Assembly: GCA_949879775.1 (NCBI GenBank)
Contig: CATLBW010000012.1
Span: forward strand, 1 to 37,316
DNA length: 37,316 bases
Direction: 5' to 3'
Source of the DNA: an uncultured Lachnospiraceae bacterium
GTDB lineage: Bacteria > Bacillota > Clostridia > Lachnospirales > Lachnospiraceae
In this document: piece by piece, positions 1-7,814 of the stretch
Layout of the letters: every line of letters begins with the position of its first letter
How positions within the stretch are numbered: position 1 is the first letter of the stretch
Made by a program: the position numbers and the translations under genes
The notes under the pieces: generated by a model
Databases searched by the model: none
What the model was told of the DNA's origin: nothing
What the model saw: only the letters and a program-made list of their open reading frames with translations

Positions 1-249
1 CAGGGTGAGGCTGCAAAGACGGTACAGGTGGCAATTGATTACCGCGAGCGCTTACAGGAGTTAGGTTTGACGAGACGTGAGGTGGAAATTGCGCTTCTCG
101 TCATCCAGAATGAAACAAATGCAGAAATAGCAGAACAGTTATTCATTTCCGAGACTACGGTAAAAAAACATATGTCAAACATTTTTTCTAAACTTGGCAT
201 CAGCCAGAGGCAGGATATCAAAGGGAAGTGTATTGACATGTCGAAATGA
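1..249 (+). CDS. LuxR/NarL-type HTH transcriptional regulator, C-terminal part (5' end outside window)
   Basis: The reading frame is open from the first base of the window, so this is the 3' end of a longer gene. The visible 82 residues form a LuxR C-terminal four-helix DNA-binding domain. LTRREVEIALLVIQ is the first helix, TNAEIAEQLFISETTVKKHMSNIFSKL is the helix-turn-helix and recognition segment, and GISQRQDI closes the domain. Such domains bind promoters as dimers, usually as the output of a receiver or ligand-binding domain. Here the input domain is not visible, so the signal and targets cannot be inferred. The gene ends about 130 bp before mutY with no clear terminator between them. Confidence 0.85.
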   Translation, partial: QGEAAKTVQVAIDYRERLQELGLTRREVEIALLVIQNETNAEIAEQLFISETTVKKHMSNIFSKLGISQRQDIKGKCIDMSK

Positions 250-377
250 GCGGGCGGCTTGCAGGGATTGGGGATGTGTGTTAAGATATTATACTGAGCG
301 TCAGATAAAGCAAAGCAGATAGGATGGACTTCCCGTGCCATAGCGAAAGCGCAGCCGGGGAGGGACGGAGGCGTGCC

Positions 378-1463
378 ATGTTAGGGGATTTTCCATTAGA
401 AATAATTACAGAGCCGTTGCTTGCCTGGTTTCGGTCAAATGCCAGAAGCCTCCCCTGGCGGGAGGAACCAACGCCTTACCGGGTTTGGGTGTCGGAAATC
501 ATGTTACAGCAGACTCGTGTGGAGGCAGTGAAGCCATATTTCCAGCGGTTTATCGAGGAGCTGCCGACGATACGGGATTTGGCGGAGTGTGAGGAAGAAC
601 GGCTCTTGAAATTGTGGGAAGGGCTTGGCTATTATAACCGAGTGCGGAATATGCAGGCCGCGGCGAGGACGGTTATGGAGGAATACGAAGGGCAGCTTCC
701 AGCGGATTACCAGGAACTTTTGAAATTAAAGGGAATCGGGCATTACACAGCAGGGGCAGTCGCTTCCATTGCCTACAAAATCCCGGTTCCTGCGGTAGAT
801 GGCAATGTCCTGCGTGTTATTGCAAGGGTGGCGGCAGATGATTCTGATATTATGAAACAGTCCGTGCGCGCCAAGGTAGAAGCAGCGTTGCAGAAGATGA
901 TGCCAAGGGATGCGGCAAGCGAGTTTAACCAGGCATTGATGGAGCTTGGCGCTACGGTCTGCGTACCTAACGGGGAACCGTTGTGCATGGAATGTCCCTG
1001 GAAAGGATTCTGTGAGGCCAGACGTTTGGAGCGCTGGCATGAGCTACCTGTTAAGAGTAAGGCCAAACCTAGAAAAATTGAAGAGAAAACAGTTTTTATA
1101 ATCCGTGATGGGGAGAAAGTGGTATTGCATAAGAGGCCGGCAAAAGGATTGCTGGCAGGGATGTATGAGTTTCCCAATACGGCGGGGTTTCTGTCTGAGG
1201 AGGAGGCGCTGCAGTGGGTCAAAGAGAGGAAATTGAAACCGCTGCGCATCCAGAAGCTTGAGCCGGCGAAACATATTTTTTCCCATGTGGAATGGCATAT
1301 GGCCGCATATGTAATCCGGGTGGATGAGCTTGCGGAAAATAGGAGCGGCATGCTCTTTGTGGAGGCAAAGGACTCGGAGGAACGCTACCCTATCCCGGCG
1401 GCGTTCGGGGCGTACACCAAGTATATGAATATCCGTCTGGGGAATGATAAATTTCAGCAATAA
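378..1463 (+). CDS. mutY: A/G-specific adenine glycosylase MutY
   Basis: Base-excision repair DNA glycosylase that removes adenine mispaired with 8-oxoguanine or guanine. The 361-residue protein has the family layout: LPWR near the N terminus, the catalytic segment WVSEIMLQQTRVEAV, the helix-hairpin-helix LKGIGHYTAGAVASIAY, and an iron-sulfur cluster signature with spacing C-x6-C-x2-C-x5-C (CVPNGEPLCMECPWKGFC). A C-terminal NUDIX-like domain (from about FIIRDGEKVVLHKRP) checks for 8-oxoG. An in-frame ATG at 324 would add 18 residues. The start at 378 is preferred because GGACGGAGG lies 6 nt before it, and the extra residues are not family-like. It appears to be monocistronic, with hairpins directly downstream. 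Confidence 0.95.
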   Translation: MLGDFPLEIITEPLLAWFRSNARSLPWREEPTPYRVWVSEIMLQQTRVEAVKPYFQRFIEELPTIRDLAECEEERLLKLWEGLGYYNRVRNMQAAARTVMEEYEGQLPADYQELLKLKGIGHYTAGAVASIAYKIPVPAVDGNVLRVIARVAADDSDIMKQSVRAKVEAALQKMMPRDAASEFNQALMELGATVCVPNGEPLCMECPWKGFCEARRLERWHELPVKSKAKPRKIEEKTVFIIRDGEKVVLHKRPAKGLLAGMYEFPNTAGFLSEEEALQWVKERKLKPLRIQKLEPAKHIFSHVEWHMAAYVIRVDELAENRSGMLFVEAKDSEERYPIPAAFGAYTKYMNIRLGNDKFQQ

Positions 1464-1475
1464 TATTTCTGGAAG

Positions 1476-1533
1476 TTGCCTAATTTACAGCAATTGGGCA
1501 AAAGGAGAGGCCAGCGCGTTATGCACTGGCCTT
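1476..1533 (+). terminator. Two consecutive hairpins downstream of mutY
   Basis: The first hairpin pairs TTGCCTAATT with AATTGGGCAA (1476-1501). The second pairs GGCCAG with CTGGCC around a short loop (1509-1531) and is followed by TTCATAT. T-tracts are weak, so termination is likely but not certain. The rest of this gap up to the glycosyltransferase (to 1806) is AT-rich and holds only the promoter listed next. Confidence 0.5.
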
Positions 1534-1680
1534 CATATGAAAAAGATTTATATAAAAAAGTGAGGATACTTGTTTGTGCTTCTTATGATGTTAGTATACC
1601 CATTAAATATGACGTTATTATGTTTATATTATGAGAATTGTGTAAAGAAAATATGAACAAATTGTGCCAAAGATTGTAAT

Positions 1681-1709
1681 TTGCGATTTTTGTCAAAATA
1701 TTGTATGAT
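1681..1709 (+). promoter_or_regulatory. Sigma-A promoter for the glycosyltransferase gene
   Basis: TTGCGA at 1681-1686 and TATGAT at 1704-1709 are separated by exactly 17 nt in an AT-rich stretch. This predicts a transcript starting near 1716 with a leader of about 90 nt before the gene at 1807. Confidence 0.6.
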
Positions 1710-1806
1710 ATAGTCAACGCCAAAGCACAAAAAAGTTTTGTCGTTGGCTATAAAAATCAGGATTTGGCATAGTTATATGGTAAAAGACTTACAAATGGAG
1801 GAAGAT

Positions 1807-2823
1807 ATGAAGTTACTTTCAATAGCAATTCCAAGTTATAATTCCCAGGATTACATGGAACATTGTATTGACTCTTTGCTGCCAGGCGGTGAAGACGTGG
1901 AAATATTGATTGTGGATGATGGTTCAAAGGACAGGACGGGGGAGATTGCCGACCGTTACGCAAAAAAGTATCCAGGAATTGTCAAAGCAATCCATCAGGA
2001 GAACGGCGGGCATGGGGAAGCTGTGAATACCGGCATCCGCAATGCAACGGGGCTGTATTTTAAGGTTGTGGACAGCGACGACTGGGTAGATTTGGATGCG
2101 TACCAGCAGATTCTTGCTACTTTGCGGGAGTTGTCCGGTGGAAGACAAGTGTTGGATATGCTGATTAGCAATTTTGTGTATGAGAAAGAGGGAGCAAAAC
2201 ATAAAAGAGTCACAAGATACACGGGGACGCTGCCGGAGAACCGGATTTTCGGCTGGGATGAAGCCAGGCATTTCCGTAAAGGCCAGTATATCCTGATGCA
2301 TTCTGTAATTTACCGCACGCAGCTCTTGCGGGAGTGTGGATTGGAACTGCCCAAGCATACGTTTTATGTAGACAATATTTTTGTGTATGTGCCGTTGCCA
2401 TATGTGAAAAACATGTACTACCTCAATGTGGATTTTTACCGATATTTTATTGGCAGGGAAGACCAGTCTGTCAACGAGAAAGTGATGATTGGACGGATAG
2501 ACCAGCAGATTAAGGTGAACAAAATGATGGTTGAAGCCGTGGATTTATGGAAGCTGCAAAACCGTAAGTTGCGGAAATATATGTTTAATTACCTGGAAAT
2601 TATAACGGTAGTTTCCACGATCATGCTGATTCGCTCAGGGACGCAGGAGAACCTTGAGAAGAAACGGGACCTCTGGCGGTATCTGAAAGAATATGATTTG
2701 CGCCTGTTCTGGCATTTGCGGAAAGGCATTATGGGTCAGACAATGAACCTGCCTGGCAGAGGGGGAAGGAAGATTTCTGTAGCGGCGTACAAGATTTCAC
2801 AAAAGGTAGTAGGGTTTAATTAA
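1807..2823 (+). CDS. Glycosyltransferase family 2 protein
   Basis: GT-A fold glycosyltransferase of 338 residues. It opens with MKLLSIAIPSYNSQDYMEHC, the usual nucleotide-sugar-binding first strand, followed by LIVDDGSKDRTGEIA and the metal-binding region KVVDSDDWVDLDAY. The remainder (HSVIYRTQLL, TFYVDNIFVYVPLPYV) resembles cytosolic GT2 enzymes that extend cell-surface polysaccharide or teichoic acid. No membrane segments are evident. The start at 1807 is chosen because GGAGG lies 5 nt upstream and the family sequence begins there. Upstream in-frame starts at 1738 and 1795 would add non-homologous residues. It stands alone with its own promoter. Donor and acceptor sugars cannot be told from sequence. 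Confidence 0.88.
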   Translation: MKLLSIAIPSYNSQDYMEHCIDSLLPGGEDVEILIVDDGSKDRTGEIADRYAKKYPGIVKAIHQENGGHGEAVNTGIRNATGLYFKVVDSDDWVDLDAYQQILATLRELSGGRQVLDMLISNFVYEKEGAKHKRVTRYTGTLPENRIFGWDEARHFRKGQYILMHSVIYRTQLLRECGLELPKHTFYVDNIFVYVPLPYVKNMYYLNVDFYRYFIGREDQSVNEKVMIGRIDQQIKVNKMMVEAVDLWKLQNRKLRKYMFNYLEIITVVSTIMLIRSGTQENLEKKRDLWRYLKEYDLRLFWHLRKGIMGQTMNLPGRGGRKISVAAYKISQKVVGFN

Positions 2824-2830
2824 AAAGAGC

Positions 2831-2859
2831 TTGACAGCGCAAACGGCTTGCTTTATAAT
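2831..2859 (+). promoter_or_regulatory. Perfect consensus sigma-A promoter upstream of the thi operon
   Basis: TTGACA (2831-2836), a 17-nt spacer and TATAAT (2854-2859) match the consensus at all twelve positions. The element starts 8 nt after the preceding stop codon. The predicted start near 2866 places the terminator-like hairpin at 2882-2936 immediately inside the transcript, so expression of thiS depends on read-through. Confidence 0.8.
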
Positions 2860-2881
2860 TCCAAACAGAGTGTGAGACAAA

Positions 2882-2936
2882 GACCACACGAAGGGGTACA
2901 CCACCGCGGGTGTAATCCTTCGTGGTGGTCTTTTTT
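2882..2936 (+). terminator. Rho-independent terminator / probable attenuator in the thi leader
   Basis: GACCACACGAAGG (2882-2894) pairs with CCTTCGTGGTGGTC (2917-2930, one bulged base). The loop contains a nested TACACC/GGTGTA stem, and TTTTTT follows. The segment GTGTG just upstream (2870-2874) could instead pair with CACAC of the left arm, giving a mutually exclusive structure of the attenuator kind. The gap has no TPP riboswitch consensus that I can find. Confidence 0.75.
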
Positions 2937-2952
2937 ATCTTATAGGATAAAA

Positions 2953-3076
2953 AATAATATGCGCACTCGCACAAGAGGAAAATATTGCTTCGCAATTGTG
3001 CTCGGCGCAGCAAATCGTCCAAGTCCCTCATGAATGAGGGATTTAGGGAGCTGATGCGGACTTGTTCGCTTTGTTC
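2953..3076 (+). repeat. Structured intergenic repeat, copy A (71 bp + 49 bp blocks)
   Basis: Bases 2953-3023 are identical to 37064-37134, and 3028-3076 match 37190-37238 with one T/C difference. Inside the first block are ATTGC-TTC-GCAAT and flanking GCACA/TGTGC arms. Inside the second block GCGGAC-TT-GTTCGC forms a hairpin. The two copies are about 34 kb apart in non-coding DNA, each following a strong terminator and preceding a gene or the window edge. Confidence 0.85.
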
Positions 3077-3094
3077 TATAGGAAGGAGGACTCG

Positions 3095-3289
3095 ATGAAG
3101 GTTAACGGCGTACAGAAGGAATGCCCTGCCAACTTTACCATAGCGGAACTGCTCGCCCAGGAAGGTTTTGCCAAAGAGGGCGTGGCTGTAGAGTTAAATA
3201 TGGGAATTGTGGCAAAAGAGGCGTATGGCACGACAGTTTTAAAAGAAGAAGATGTGGTTGAAGTTGTAAGTTTTATGGGAGGCGGCTGA
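3095..3289 (+). CDS. thiS: Sulfur carrier protein ThiS
   Basis: Small ubiquitin-fold protein of 64 residues ending in the diagnostic Gly-Gly ([10 protein letters not shown]). The terminal glycine is adenylylated by a ThiF-type enzyme and then carried as a thiocarboxylate, which donates sulfur to ThiG for thiazole synthesis. The start at 3095 has GGAAGGAGG about 6 nt upstream; the longer in-frame extension to 3062 covers repeat DNA and is not family-like. Its stop is 2 nt before thiG. No thiF is present in the window, so activation must rely on a ThiF/MoeB-like protein encoded elsewhere. Confidence 0.93.
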   Translation: MKVNGVQKECPANFTIAELLAQEGFAKEGVAVELNMGIVAKEAYGTTVLKEEDVVEVVSFMGGG

Positions 3290-3291
3290 AG

Positions 3292-4062
3292 ATGGGAAAA
3301 GATGTGTTTATGTTAGGTGGGAAGGAATTTTCTTCCAGGTTTATTTTAGGTTCTGGGAAATACAATGTGGAGCTGATTCAGGCGGCGGTGGAACAGGCGG
3401 GGGCGCAGATTATCACGCTTGCGGTGCGCCGCGCAAATTCAGGCGGAGAGGGAAATATATTAGATTACATCCCCAAAGGGGTGACGCTTTTGCCTAATAC
3501 TTCCGGCGCCAGAAACGCACAGGAAGCGGTGAGGATTGCCAGGCTCTCGCGTGAGCTGGGCTGTGGGGATTTTGTAAAAATAGAAATCATGCGGGATTCC
3601 AAATATCTTCTGCCGGACAATGCAGAAACCGTGAAAGCGACGGACATATTGGCGAAAGAGGGATTTGTGGCGCTGCCGTACATGTATCCGGATTTAAATA
3701 CGGCGCGGGACCTTGTGAATGCAGGCGCCGCGGCGGTCATGCCTTTAGCCGCGCCTATCGGCTCGAATAAGGGCCTTGCCACCAAAGAATTTATCCAGAT
3801 TCTCATTGATGAGATTGAGCTTCCGATTATTGTGGATGCAGGCATCGGACGTCCTTCCCAGGCGTGTGAGGTTATGGAAATGGGGGCGGCGGCAGTCATG
3901 GCGAATACTGCCATAGCTACCGCGGGGGATATCCCGCAGATGGCGTCCGCGTTTAAGAAAGCGATTGAGGCTGGAAGGGAGGCTTATTTATCCGGTCTTG
4001 GCAGGGTCCGGGAGAAAGGCGGGGAGGCGTCCTCGCCGCTGACGGGCTTCCTTAGGGATTAA
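3292..4062 (+). CDS. thiG: Thiazole synthase ThiG
   Basis: TIM-barrel enzyme that condenses 1-deoxy-D-xylulose 5-phosphate, dehydroglycine and ThiS-thiocarboxylate into the thiazole phosphate. The 256 residues are full length. K96 in GDFVKIEIM is at the position of the Schiff-base lysine of the Bacillus enzyme, and phosphate-binding segments include [11 protein letters not shown] and [26 protein letters not shown]. The ribosome binding site lies in the last codons of thiS, indicating translational coupling. About 118 bp of DNA with a small AACGCA/TGCGTT hairpin separates it from thiH. Confidence 0.96.
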   Translation: MGKDVFMLGGKEFSSRFILGSGKYNVELIQAAVEQAGAQIITLAVRRANSGGEGNILDYIPKGVTLLPNTSGARNAQEAVRIARLSRELGCGDFVKIEIMRDSKYLLPDNAETVKATDILAKEGFVALPYMYPDLNTARDLVNAGAAAVMPLAAPIGSNKGLATKEFIQILIDEIELPIIVDAGIGRPSQACEVMEMGAAAVMANTAIATAGDIPQMASAFKKAIEAGREAYLSGLGRVREKGGEASSPLTGFLRD

Positions 4063-4180
4063 TGGTATTAAACGCAATTATTTAATGCGTTTCCTATAAG
4101 TTGCAAAGTTGATGATGTGGGATGCGGGTCAGTGTACTAGCTGGCTCGCAGTACAAGATGGAACGGAGGATTAGGGCAAA

Positions 4181-5413
4181 ATGCAGACAGATAGGCGGGA
4201 ACGTGTAAACCATATGGAATATATGGAAGGTATGGAACAGATAGAGTCGGATATCCTGGATAAAGTCATAGGGGCGCGCAGCAGATATCAGGCGGATTCT
4301 TATTCGGGGCAAGAGGTAAGGGCGGCATTGTCCCATGACAACCGGAGCATTGAGGATTTTGCAGCGCTTTTGTCCCCGGCAGCAGAGCCTTTTTTGGAGG
4401 AGATGGCTAAGAAAGCGAAACAGGAGACAGAGAAACACTTTGGGAACTCTGTGTATCTTTTTACACCCATTTACATTTCAAATTATTGTGAAAACTATTG
4501 TATCTATTGTGGGTTTAACTGCCATAACCGTATTCACCGTATGAAGCTGAATATGGAGGAAATGGAAAAGGAAATGAAGGCGATAGCGCAAAGCGGTTTG
4601 GAGGAAATCTTAATCCTTACCGGTGAGAGCAGGGAGAAATCAGATGTAACATATATTGGGGAGGCATGTAAGGTTGCCCGCAAATATTTCCGGATGGTAG
4701 GGATTGAAGTTTATCCGATGAATTCAAATGAGTATGCATATTTACAGAAGTGCGGCGCGGATTATGTGACGGTATTTCAGGAAACTTATGATGCTGACCG
4801 CTATGAGGGGCTGCATCTTGCCGGGCATAAGAGAATTTTCCCTTACCGTTTCCATGCGCAGGAGCGGGCGTTAAAAGGCGGGATGCGCGGCGTAGCGTTT
4901 GCAGCGCTATTAGGCCTTGCGGATTTTCGCAAAGATGCTTTTGCTACCGGGCTTCACGCTTACTATATCCAGCGCAAGTACCCTTATGCGGAAATTTCGT
5001 TTTCCTGCCCCCGGCTGCGTCCGATTATGGAAATGGAGGGAATTGCTGGGGATGGGCATGGCGGGCAGATGAAAGAGAAGGCTGTCGTCCCGGTTGTGGA
5101 GCCGTTGGGCGGCAAGGAGGTAAGCGAGCGCGAATTGATGCAGATTATGTGTGCTTACCGTCTGTTCCTGCCGTTTGCGGGAATGACGATTTCCACCCGG
5201 GAGCGGGCTGGTTTTCGGGACCATGTAATTGGCGTGGCGGCGACAAAAATTTCTGCTGGCGTCAGCACGGGAATTGGCAGCCATTCCGAGGAAGTGGAGG
5301 GGCAAGGCGACAACCAGTTTGAGATTGCAGACAACCGAGATGTGGACGAAGTGACTGGGGCGATAAGGGAACAGGGCTTGCAGCCGGTGATGAATGATTA
5401 TGTGTATGTATAA
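4181..5413 (+). CDS. thiH: 2-iminoacetate synthase ThiH (radical SAM)
   Basis: Radical SAM tyrosine lyase that cleaves tyrosine to p-cresol and dehydroglycine, the glycine-derived substrate of ThiG in anaerobes. The 410-residue protein carries the cluster motif CENYCIYC (C-x3-C-x2-C) after the TPIYISNYC lead-in. It also has YPMNSNEYAYLQKCGADYVTVFQETYD and a C-terminal TISTRERAGFRDHVIGVAATKISAGVSTGIG segment typical of ThiH. Use of ThiH rather than the glycine oxidase ThiO fits an anaerobe. The start is uncertain: 4181 has GGAGG 11 nt and AGGG 4 nt upstream, and another ATG at 4214 is possible. The 3' end overlaps tenI by 20 nt. Confidence 0.95.
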   Translation: MQTDRRERVNHMEYMEGMEQIESDILDKVIGARSRYQADSYSGQEVRAALSHDNRSIEDFAALLSPAAEPFLEEMAKKAKQETEKHFGNSVYLFTPIYISNYCENYCIYCGFNCHNRIHRMKLNMEEMEKEMKAIAQSGLEEILILTGESREKSDVTYIGEACKVARKYFRMVGIEVYPMNSNEYAYLQKCGADYVTVFQETYDADRYEGLHLAGHKRIFPYRFHAQERALKGGMRGVAFAALLGLADFRKDAFATGLHAYYIQRKYPYAEISFSCPRLRPIMEMEGIAGDGHGGQMKEKAVVPVVEPLGGKEVSERELMQIMCAYRLFLPFAGMTISTRERAGFRDHVIGVAATKISAGVSTGIGSHSEEVEGQGDNQFEIADNRDVDEVTGAIREQGLQPVMNDYVYV

Positions 5414-6050
5414 AAAAATGGAATCGGAGGACGGCTATTTTCAGAGGGTTGCTGTCTCAAACTGGGAATTGTATAAGGCTTCCCATGACAGGAAAGATAT
5501 GGAGGCATATACCGATTTTCTGGCGGGGCTTGCAGCAGGCGACAAGGCGTGCCTGGGAAAGAATCAAAAACCAGATATTTTGATTGTCAGGGAAAAGCAG
5601 TTGTCAAAAGCGCAATATCTGGAACTGTTTGCAAGCCTTTGGGAAAAAAGCCGAAAAATACCGGATGGGAAGACGAGGATTATTGCCCATACTTATCCGG
5701 CTGCCGCCAGGCAAACTGGCTGTAACTGGCTGCATCTTCCCTGCTGTTTATTTCAGAAGTACCATGAGCAGGGAGCGTTATCCCACTTGCAAGTCGGCGT
5801 GTCCGTCCATTCACTGGAAGAAGCGAAAATGGCGCAGGAGCTGGGAGCCTCTTATGTGACGGCGGGCCACATTTTTGCCACCGGGTGCAAAAAGGGGATG
5901 AAGCCAAGAGGAAAGGAATTTTTGGAGGCGGTTTGCGCAGCCGTCGATATTCAGGTGTACGCCATCGGGGGCATACACGAGGGGAATTTGCCGCAGATAA
6001 AAAAAAGCCGGGCTGCCGGGGCATGTATGATGTCGGCATATATATGTTGA
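5394..6050 (+). CDS. tenI: Thiazole tautomerase TenI-like (ThiE superfamily)
   Basis: 218-residue TIM-barrel protein of the ThiE/TenI superfamily. The stretch GVSVHSLEEAKMAQELGASYVTAGHIFATGCKKGMKPRG closely resembles Bacillus TenI, including H159 in GHIF at the place of the TenI catalytic histidine. True ThiE phosphate-transfer residues (the DRVD and HLGQ motifs) are missing: the matching region reads AHTYPAAARQTGCNWLHLP. The likely job is aromatising the ThiG product to the thiazole carboxylate, with thiamine phosphate synthase supplied elsewhere. It overlaps thiH by 20 nt. Several ATGs cluster at 5394-5418, so the exact start is open. The first 55 residues are less conserved. Confidence 0.85.
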   Translation: MIMCMYKKMESEDGYFQRVAVSNWELYKASHDRKDMEAYTDFLAGLAAGDKACLGKNQKPDILIVREKQLSKAQYLELFASLWEKSRKIPDGKTRIIAHTYPAAARQTGCNWLHLPCCLFQKYHEQGALSHLQVGVSVHSLEEAKMAQELGASYVTAGHIFATGCKKGMKPRGKEFLEAVCAAVDIQVYAIGGIHEGNLPQIKKSRAAGACMMSAYIC

Positions 6051-6064
6051 ATACGAAAAACCCA

Positions 6065-6092
6065 TTGCATTTTCCAGCCGTTGCTTTATAAT
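6065..6092 (+). promoter_or_regulatory. Candidate sigma-A promoter for the jet operon
   Basis: TTGCAT (6065-6070), a 16-nt spacer and TATAAT (6087-6092) lie just after tenI. Transcription from here would run through the whole palindromic element at 6121-6287 before reaching jetA at 6308, giving a leader of about 210 nt able to form a very long hairpin. The rest of the gap is accounted for by that element. Confidence 0.5.
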
Positions 6093-6120
6093 AAAACTGG
6101 TACAGCGTATGGTATGGATG

Positions 6121-6287
6121 GCTAGTACAACGAATACTAAATAATTTTACGTTAAACTTGTCTTCGATTCCATCTGTTGTGTCATAAAATCTAGCCGTAG
6201 CCACCGCTACGCCGTCGATTTTATTCCTTACAGATGTAACCGAATTCTGCGTTTAACATAAAAAGACTTAATATTCGTTATACTGGC
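6121..6287. mobile_element. MITE-like palindromic element, copy 1 (in jet operon leader)
   Basis: A 167-bp imperfect palindrome. Its ends are GCTAGTACAACGAATA and the inverted partner TATTCGTTATACTGGC. Internal arms such as ACGTTAAAC/GTTTAACAT continue the pairing to a central hairpin. The centre (6190-6217) is a 28-bp sequence found in exact reverse complement at 13493-13520 inside a second element of almost identical size. It has no coding capacity. CTAG and CTGG at the two ends could be a decayed 4-bp target duplication. It sits between the likely promoter and jetA. Confidence 0.75.
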
Positions 6288-6307
6288 AATGGCAGCGAGG
6301 TCAGCGA

Positions 6308-7789
6308 GTGAATTTTTTTGATTATATAAAGAACGAATCTTTTTTCAAGCCCTTTACCTTTAAATACCGAAGGGTTTATTATGATTGTATTCAAATTTTA
6401 ATAGACAAAACCAAAGAATTGCCGGTGCTCTATGAATCGGACGCCAAGGACAGCATAACGCTCCACCTCAAAAATATAGAGCTGCAAAATGATGGGGAGG
6501 CTGGGGAAGCGGGCAACATCCCTGGCGCGGCACAGGAGGCGGGCGGCGAGCCCTATACGGCGCAAGAGAATGGGGGCGACTTACAGGCGGCGTCCATTAT
6601 TTCGTTATTCCGGGAATGCGGCTGGCTGCTCCCAAGGGAAATTGGGCGTAATGGGGAGTATGTAGTTAATGTTGCCATTGACTGTCGGAGGGTCATGGAT
6701 TTCCTGCGCAAAATGACGGAGAAAAGCAGTGAGGGCATGATGTCCAACCGTATTTTTGCAATGTATGATACGATTAAGTCCGCCTTTGACGAAGATTCCG
6801 GGCGTACGGAAAGGCCGTACACAAATATTCTTGTGCCCCTGATTGACAATGAGACGGAATTGAAGAACGAACTGACAGATTTAAAAGAGAATATTTCCAC
6901 GATAATGAAAGCGGTGATAGCATTTCAGGATATTAATAGTTTCGGACAGTTTATTATGAAGGATGAAATGCTTGACCGCTTTTTCAGTGAATATTTTTTT
7001 GTGAAGAATAATGGTTTGATACCCACGCAGATTTCTTTTATCCGCAATAAGCTGCGCGTCTTGCGGCAGGGTGCGTTGTTTGAAAAAATGGTGGAAGAAT
7101 GCGCCGAGAATTTACAGTTGGCCGAGGACGAGGCAAGGCAGCGCGTAGAGCGGTATTTTGCGGAACTGCAATATTTCCTGAGTGTGGAATATGAAGATAA
7201 TATGGGTTTGATTGACAACCGCATTAACAATTATTATAACCTTGCCAATACGAGGATTATGCTGATGGCAAGCAATGGCGTCCGCCTGGAGGCTGTCCTT
7301 AATGGCTTTCTCAATGCGGTGTCAAAGCTGCCCGAAGAAGAGCAGGAATCCGCCATGGAAAAAGCGGGCAAATGTTCGCGGATTGTCAGCCAGAAGTATG
7401 TGGGCTGCAAATCATTCGAGAAGATGAAAAGATTGAAAAATGAGGGGGAGAATATTGGGCTTGCCGCTGTGGAGCTGTCTGAGGAGGAGAAGAGGGCAAA
7501 GACAGAGGAATTGTTCCGCAGCGCCCCGAACCGTTATAGCGTGGAACGCGTGGCTAAATTCCTGGAAGCTCAGCTTGGCAGCGACCATGAATTTAAGTTA
7601 AAGGAGCGGGAGGTCCAGACGAAGGAAGAAGCGATTATGTATGCAGCGGCTATGTTGTACGCCCGCAATATTGAGTTCCCTTACGAAATAGAAATATTTG
7701 AGGAAATGGTAAAAACAGATGTTGCAGATATCAATAATATGAAAATTTGTAAACATTCAGAACCCCATAGAAATAGCTGTGAAAATTAG
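6308..7789 (+). CDS. jetA: Wadjet system subunit JetA (kleisin-like, MksF-related)
   Basis: First gene of a four-gene Wadjet set, 493 residues. By order and partners it is JetA, the kleisin-type subunit that links the two heads of the SMC protein JetC. Its N terminus (MNFFDYIKNESFFKPFTFKYRRVYYDCIQILIDKTKEL) and winged-helix-like region (SIISLFRECGWLLPREIGRNGEYVVNVAIDCRRVMDFL) suit the JetA family with the DUF5716-type domain; the subtype is recalled rather than checked. Residues about 63-95 are a Gly/Glu/Ala/Gln-rich insert that looks like a flexible linker. The start is GTG with GAGG 7 nt upstream. It is followed by jetB after 25 nt. Confidence 0.85.
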   Translation: MNFFDYIKNESFFKPFTFKYRRVYYDCIQILIDKTKELPVLYESDAKDSITLHLKNIELQNDGEAGEAGNIPGAAQEAGGEPYTAQENGGDLQAASIISLFRECGWLLPREIGRNGEYVVNVAIDCRRVMDFLRKMTEKSSEGMMSNRIFAMYDTIKSAFDEDSGRTERPYTNILVPLIDNETELKNELTDLKENISTIMKAVIAFQDINSFGQFIMKDEMLDRFFSEYFFVKNNGLIPTQISFIRNKLRVLRQGALFEKMVEECAENLQLAEDEARQRVERYFAELQYFLSVEYEDNMGLIDNRINNYYNLANTRIMLMASNGVRLEAVLNGFLNAVSKLPEEEQESAMEKAGKCSRIVSQKYVGCKSFEKMKRLKNEGENIGLAAVELSEEEKRAKTEELFRSAPNRYSVERVAKFLEAQLGSDHEFKLKEREVQTKEEAIMYAAAMLYARNIEFPYEIEIFEEMVKTDVADINNMKICKHSEPHRNSCEN

Positions 7790-7814
7790 TAAATAAACAG
7801 AATTAGGAGACGTT

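Noticed and set aside
2848..3033. Short open frames across the thi leader
   Set aside because: They run through the terminator and the structured repeat, have no ribosome binding site and no coding-like composition.
2824..3094. TPP riboswitch before thiS
   Set aside because: Looked for the conserved CTGAGA and pyrophosphate-binding segments and found none.
3029..3098. Possible 22-residue leader peptide (MNEGFRELMRTC...) overlapping the thiS start
   Set aside because: No ribosome binding site precedes it. Between the two repeat copies the single change preserves RNA pairing but alters the amino acid (Ser to Pro), which favours an RNA role over coding.
4126..4141. Solo terminal repeat of the MITE family (CAGTGTACTAG) between thiG and thiH
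   Set aside because: Only about ten bases resemble the element ends and no palindrome or core follows, so chance is likely.
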